From contig JAJEKB010001194.1 in NCBI GenBank assembly GCA_022393335.1, forward strand, positions 30,855-94,854: a stretch of 64,000 nt of DNA. Direction: 5' to 3'. The notes under the pieces are model-generated. The model did not search any database and was not told the DNA's origin. It saw only the letters and a program-made list of their open reading frames with translations. The stretch's first letter is position 1, and every line of letters starts with the position of its first letter. A program made the translations under genes and the position numbers. Source of the DNA: Macrotrachela quadricornifera. Lineage: Eukaryota; Rotifera; Eurotatoria; Philodinida; Philodinidae. Positions 63,894-64,000 of the stretch are shown here, piece after piece.

Positions 63894-64000
63894 TTAACAA
63901 TTGATCATTAGTATTTCTTGCATAACATAATCATCAAAATTTTGGATATCAAGAACATTTGAATACTCATTGTCATCGACTTCAAATGTTGATAGAAATG
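63894..64000 (-). CDS. Probable 3' end of a further gene (partial)
   Basis: Read leftward from the window edge, one frame is open for 34 codons to a TAA at 63894-63896. It is acidic with varied composition (FEVDDNEYSNVLDIQNFDDY), unlike the Ile/Lys/Phe-rich chance frames of the spacers. It could be the C terminus of a protein whose gene lies right of the window. No family is recognisable. Confidence 0.4.
   Translation of the reverse strand, partial: FLSTFEVDDNEYSNVLDIQNFDDYVMQEILMINC

Overview
The window is eukaryotic nuclear DNA from an animal. It is very AT-rich, with many short introns of about 50-80 bp (a few reach 0.7-1 kb) and small intergenic gaps. The genes are metazoan: laminin gamma, KCNQ channel, SLC6 transporter, kinesin light chain, DAXX and SETDB1. 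Two features point to a bdelloid rotifer (Rotaria/Adineta type): a decayed gene joining an ADP-ribosyltransferase domain to kinesin-light-chain-like TPRs, a combination heavily expanded in that group, and a bacterial-type D-aminoacylase-like amidohydrolase that carries an intron. Species assignment is inference.

Layout. 1-1866 (+): 3' part of WDR11. 2450-2806 (+) and 3059-3484 (-): two small secreted precursors, tail to tail, that look like neuropeptide prohormones. 3.5-13.4 kb: gene-poor, containing only the ART-TPR pseudogene (about 7.27-8.52 kb). 13381-15776 (+): SLC6 transporter. 16900-18734 (+): kinesin light chain. 18989-20711 (+): kelch protein. 20850-23721 (-): MAPK15/ERK7, head to head with a KCNQ-like channel at 24206-26578 (+). 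26670-27226 (-): small coiled-coil protein. 28850-29719 (+): centrin-like EF-hand protein. 30471-32244 (-): GPCR of the sex-peptide/myoinhibitory-peptide receptor type. 32.2-39.3 kb: 7 kb with no gene found. 39321-44089 (-): laminin gamma, broken by a 400-N assembly gap. 44735-49708 (-): LRR-Roc-COR (ROCO) protein with a MITE-like transposon in its largest intron. 51145-53810 (-): SETDB1. 55215-56276 (+): intronless orphan GPCR. 58440-59872 (-): D-aminoacylase-like amidohydrolase with a one-base frameshift. 60093-63208 (-): DAXX. 63894 to the right edge (-): probable 3' end of another gene.

I rebuilt multi-exon genes by hand from GT-AG junctions and reading phase. For every complete multi-exon model the summed exon length is a multiple of three, except the amidohydrolase, which is off by exactly one base. 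CDS coordinates span first to last coding base including introns. Functional themes are peptide signalling (two prohormones, two GPCRs), cilium/centrosome-linked proteins (WDR11, MAPK15, centrin-like) and H3.3/H3K9me3 chromatin (SETDB1, DAXX). There is no evidence that neighbours are co-regulated. No tRNA, rRNA or CRISPR array was recognised.
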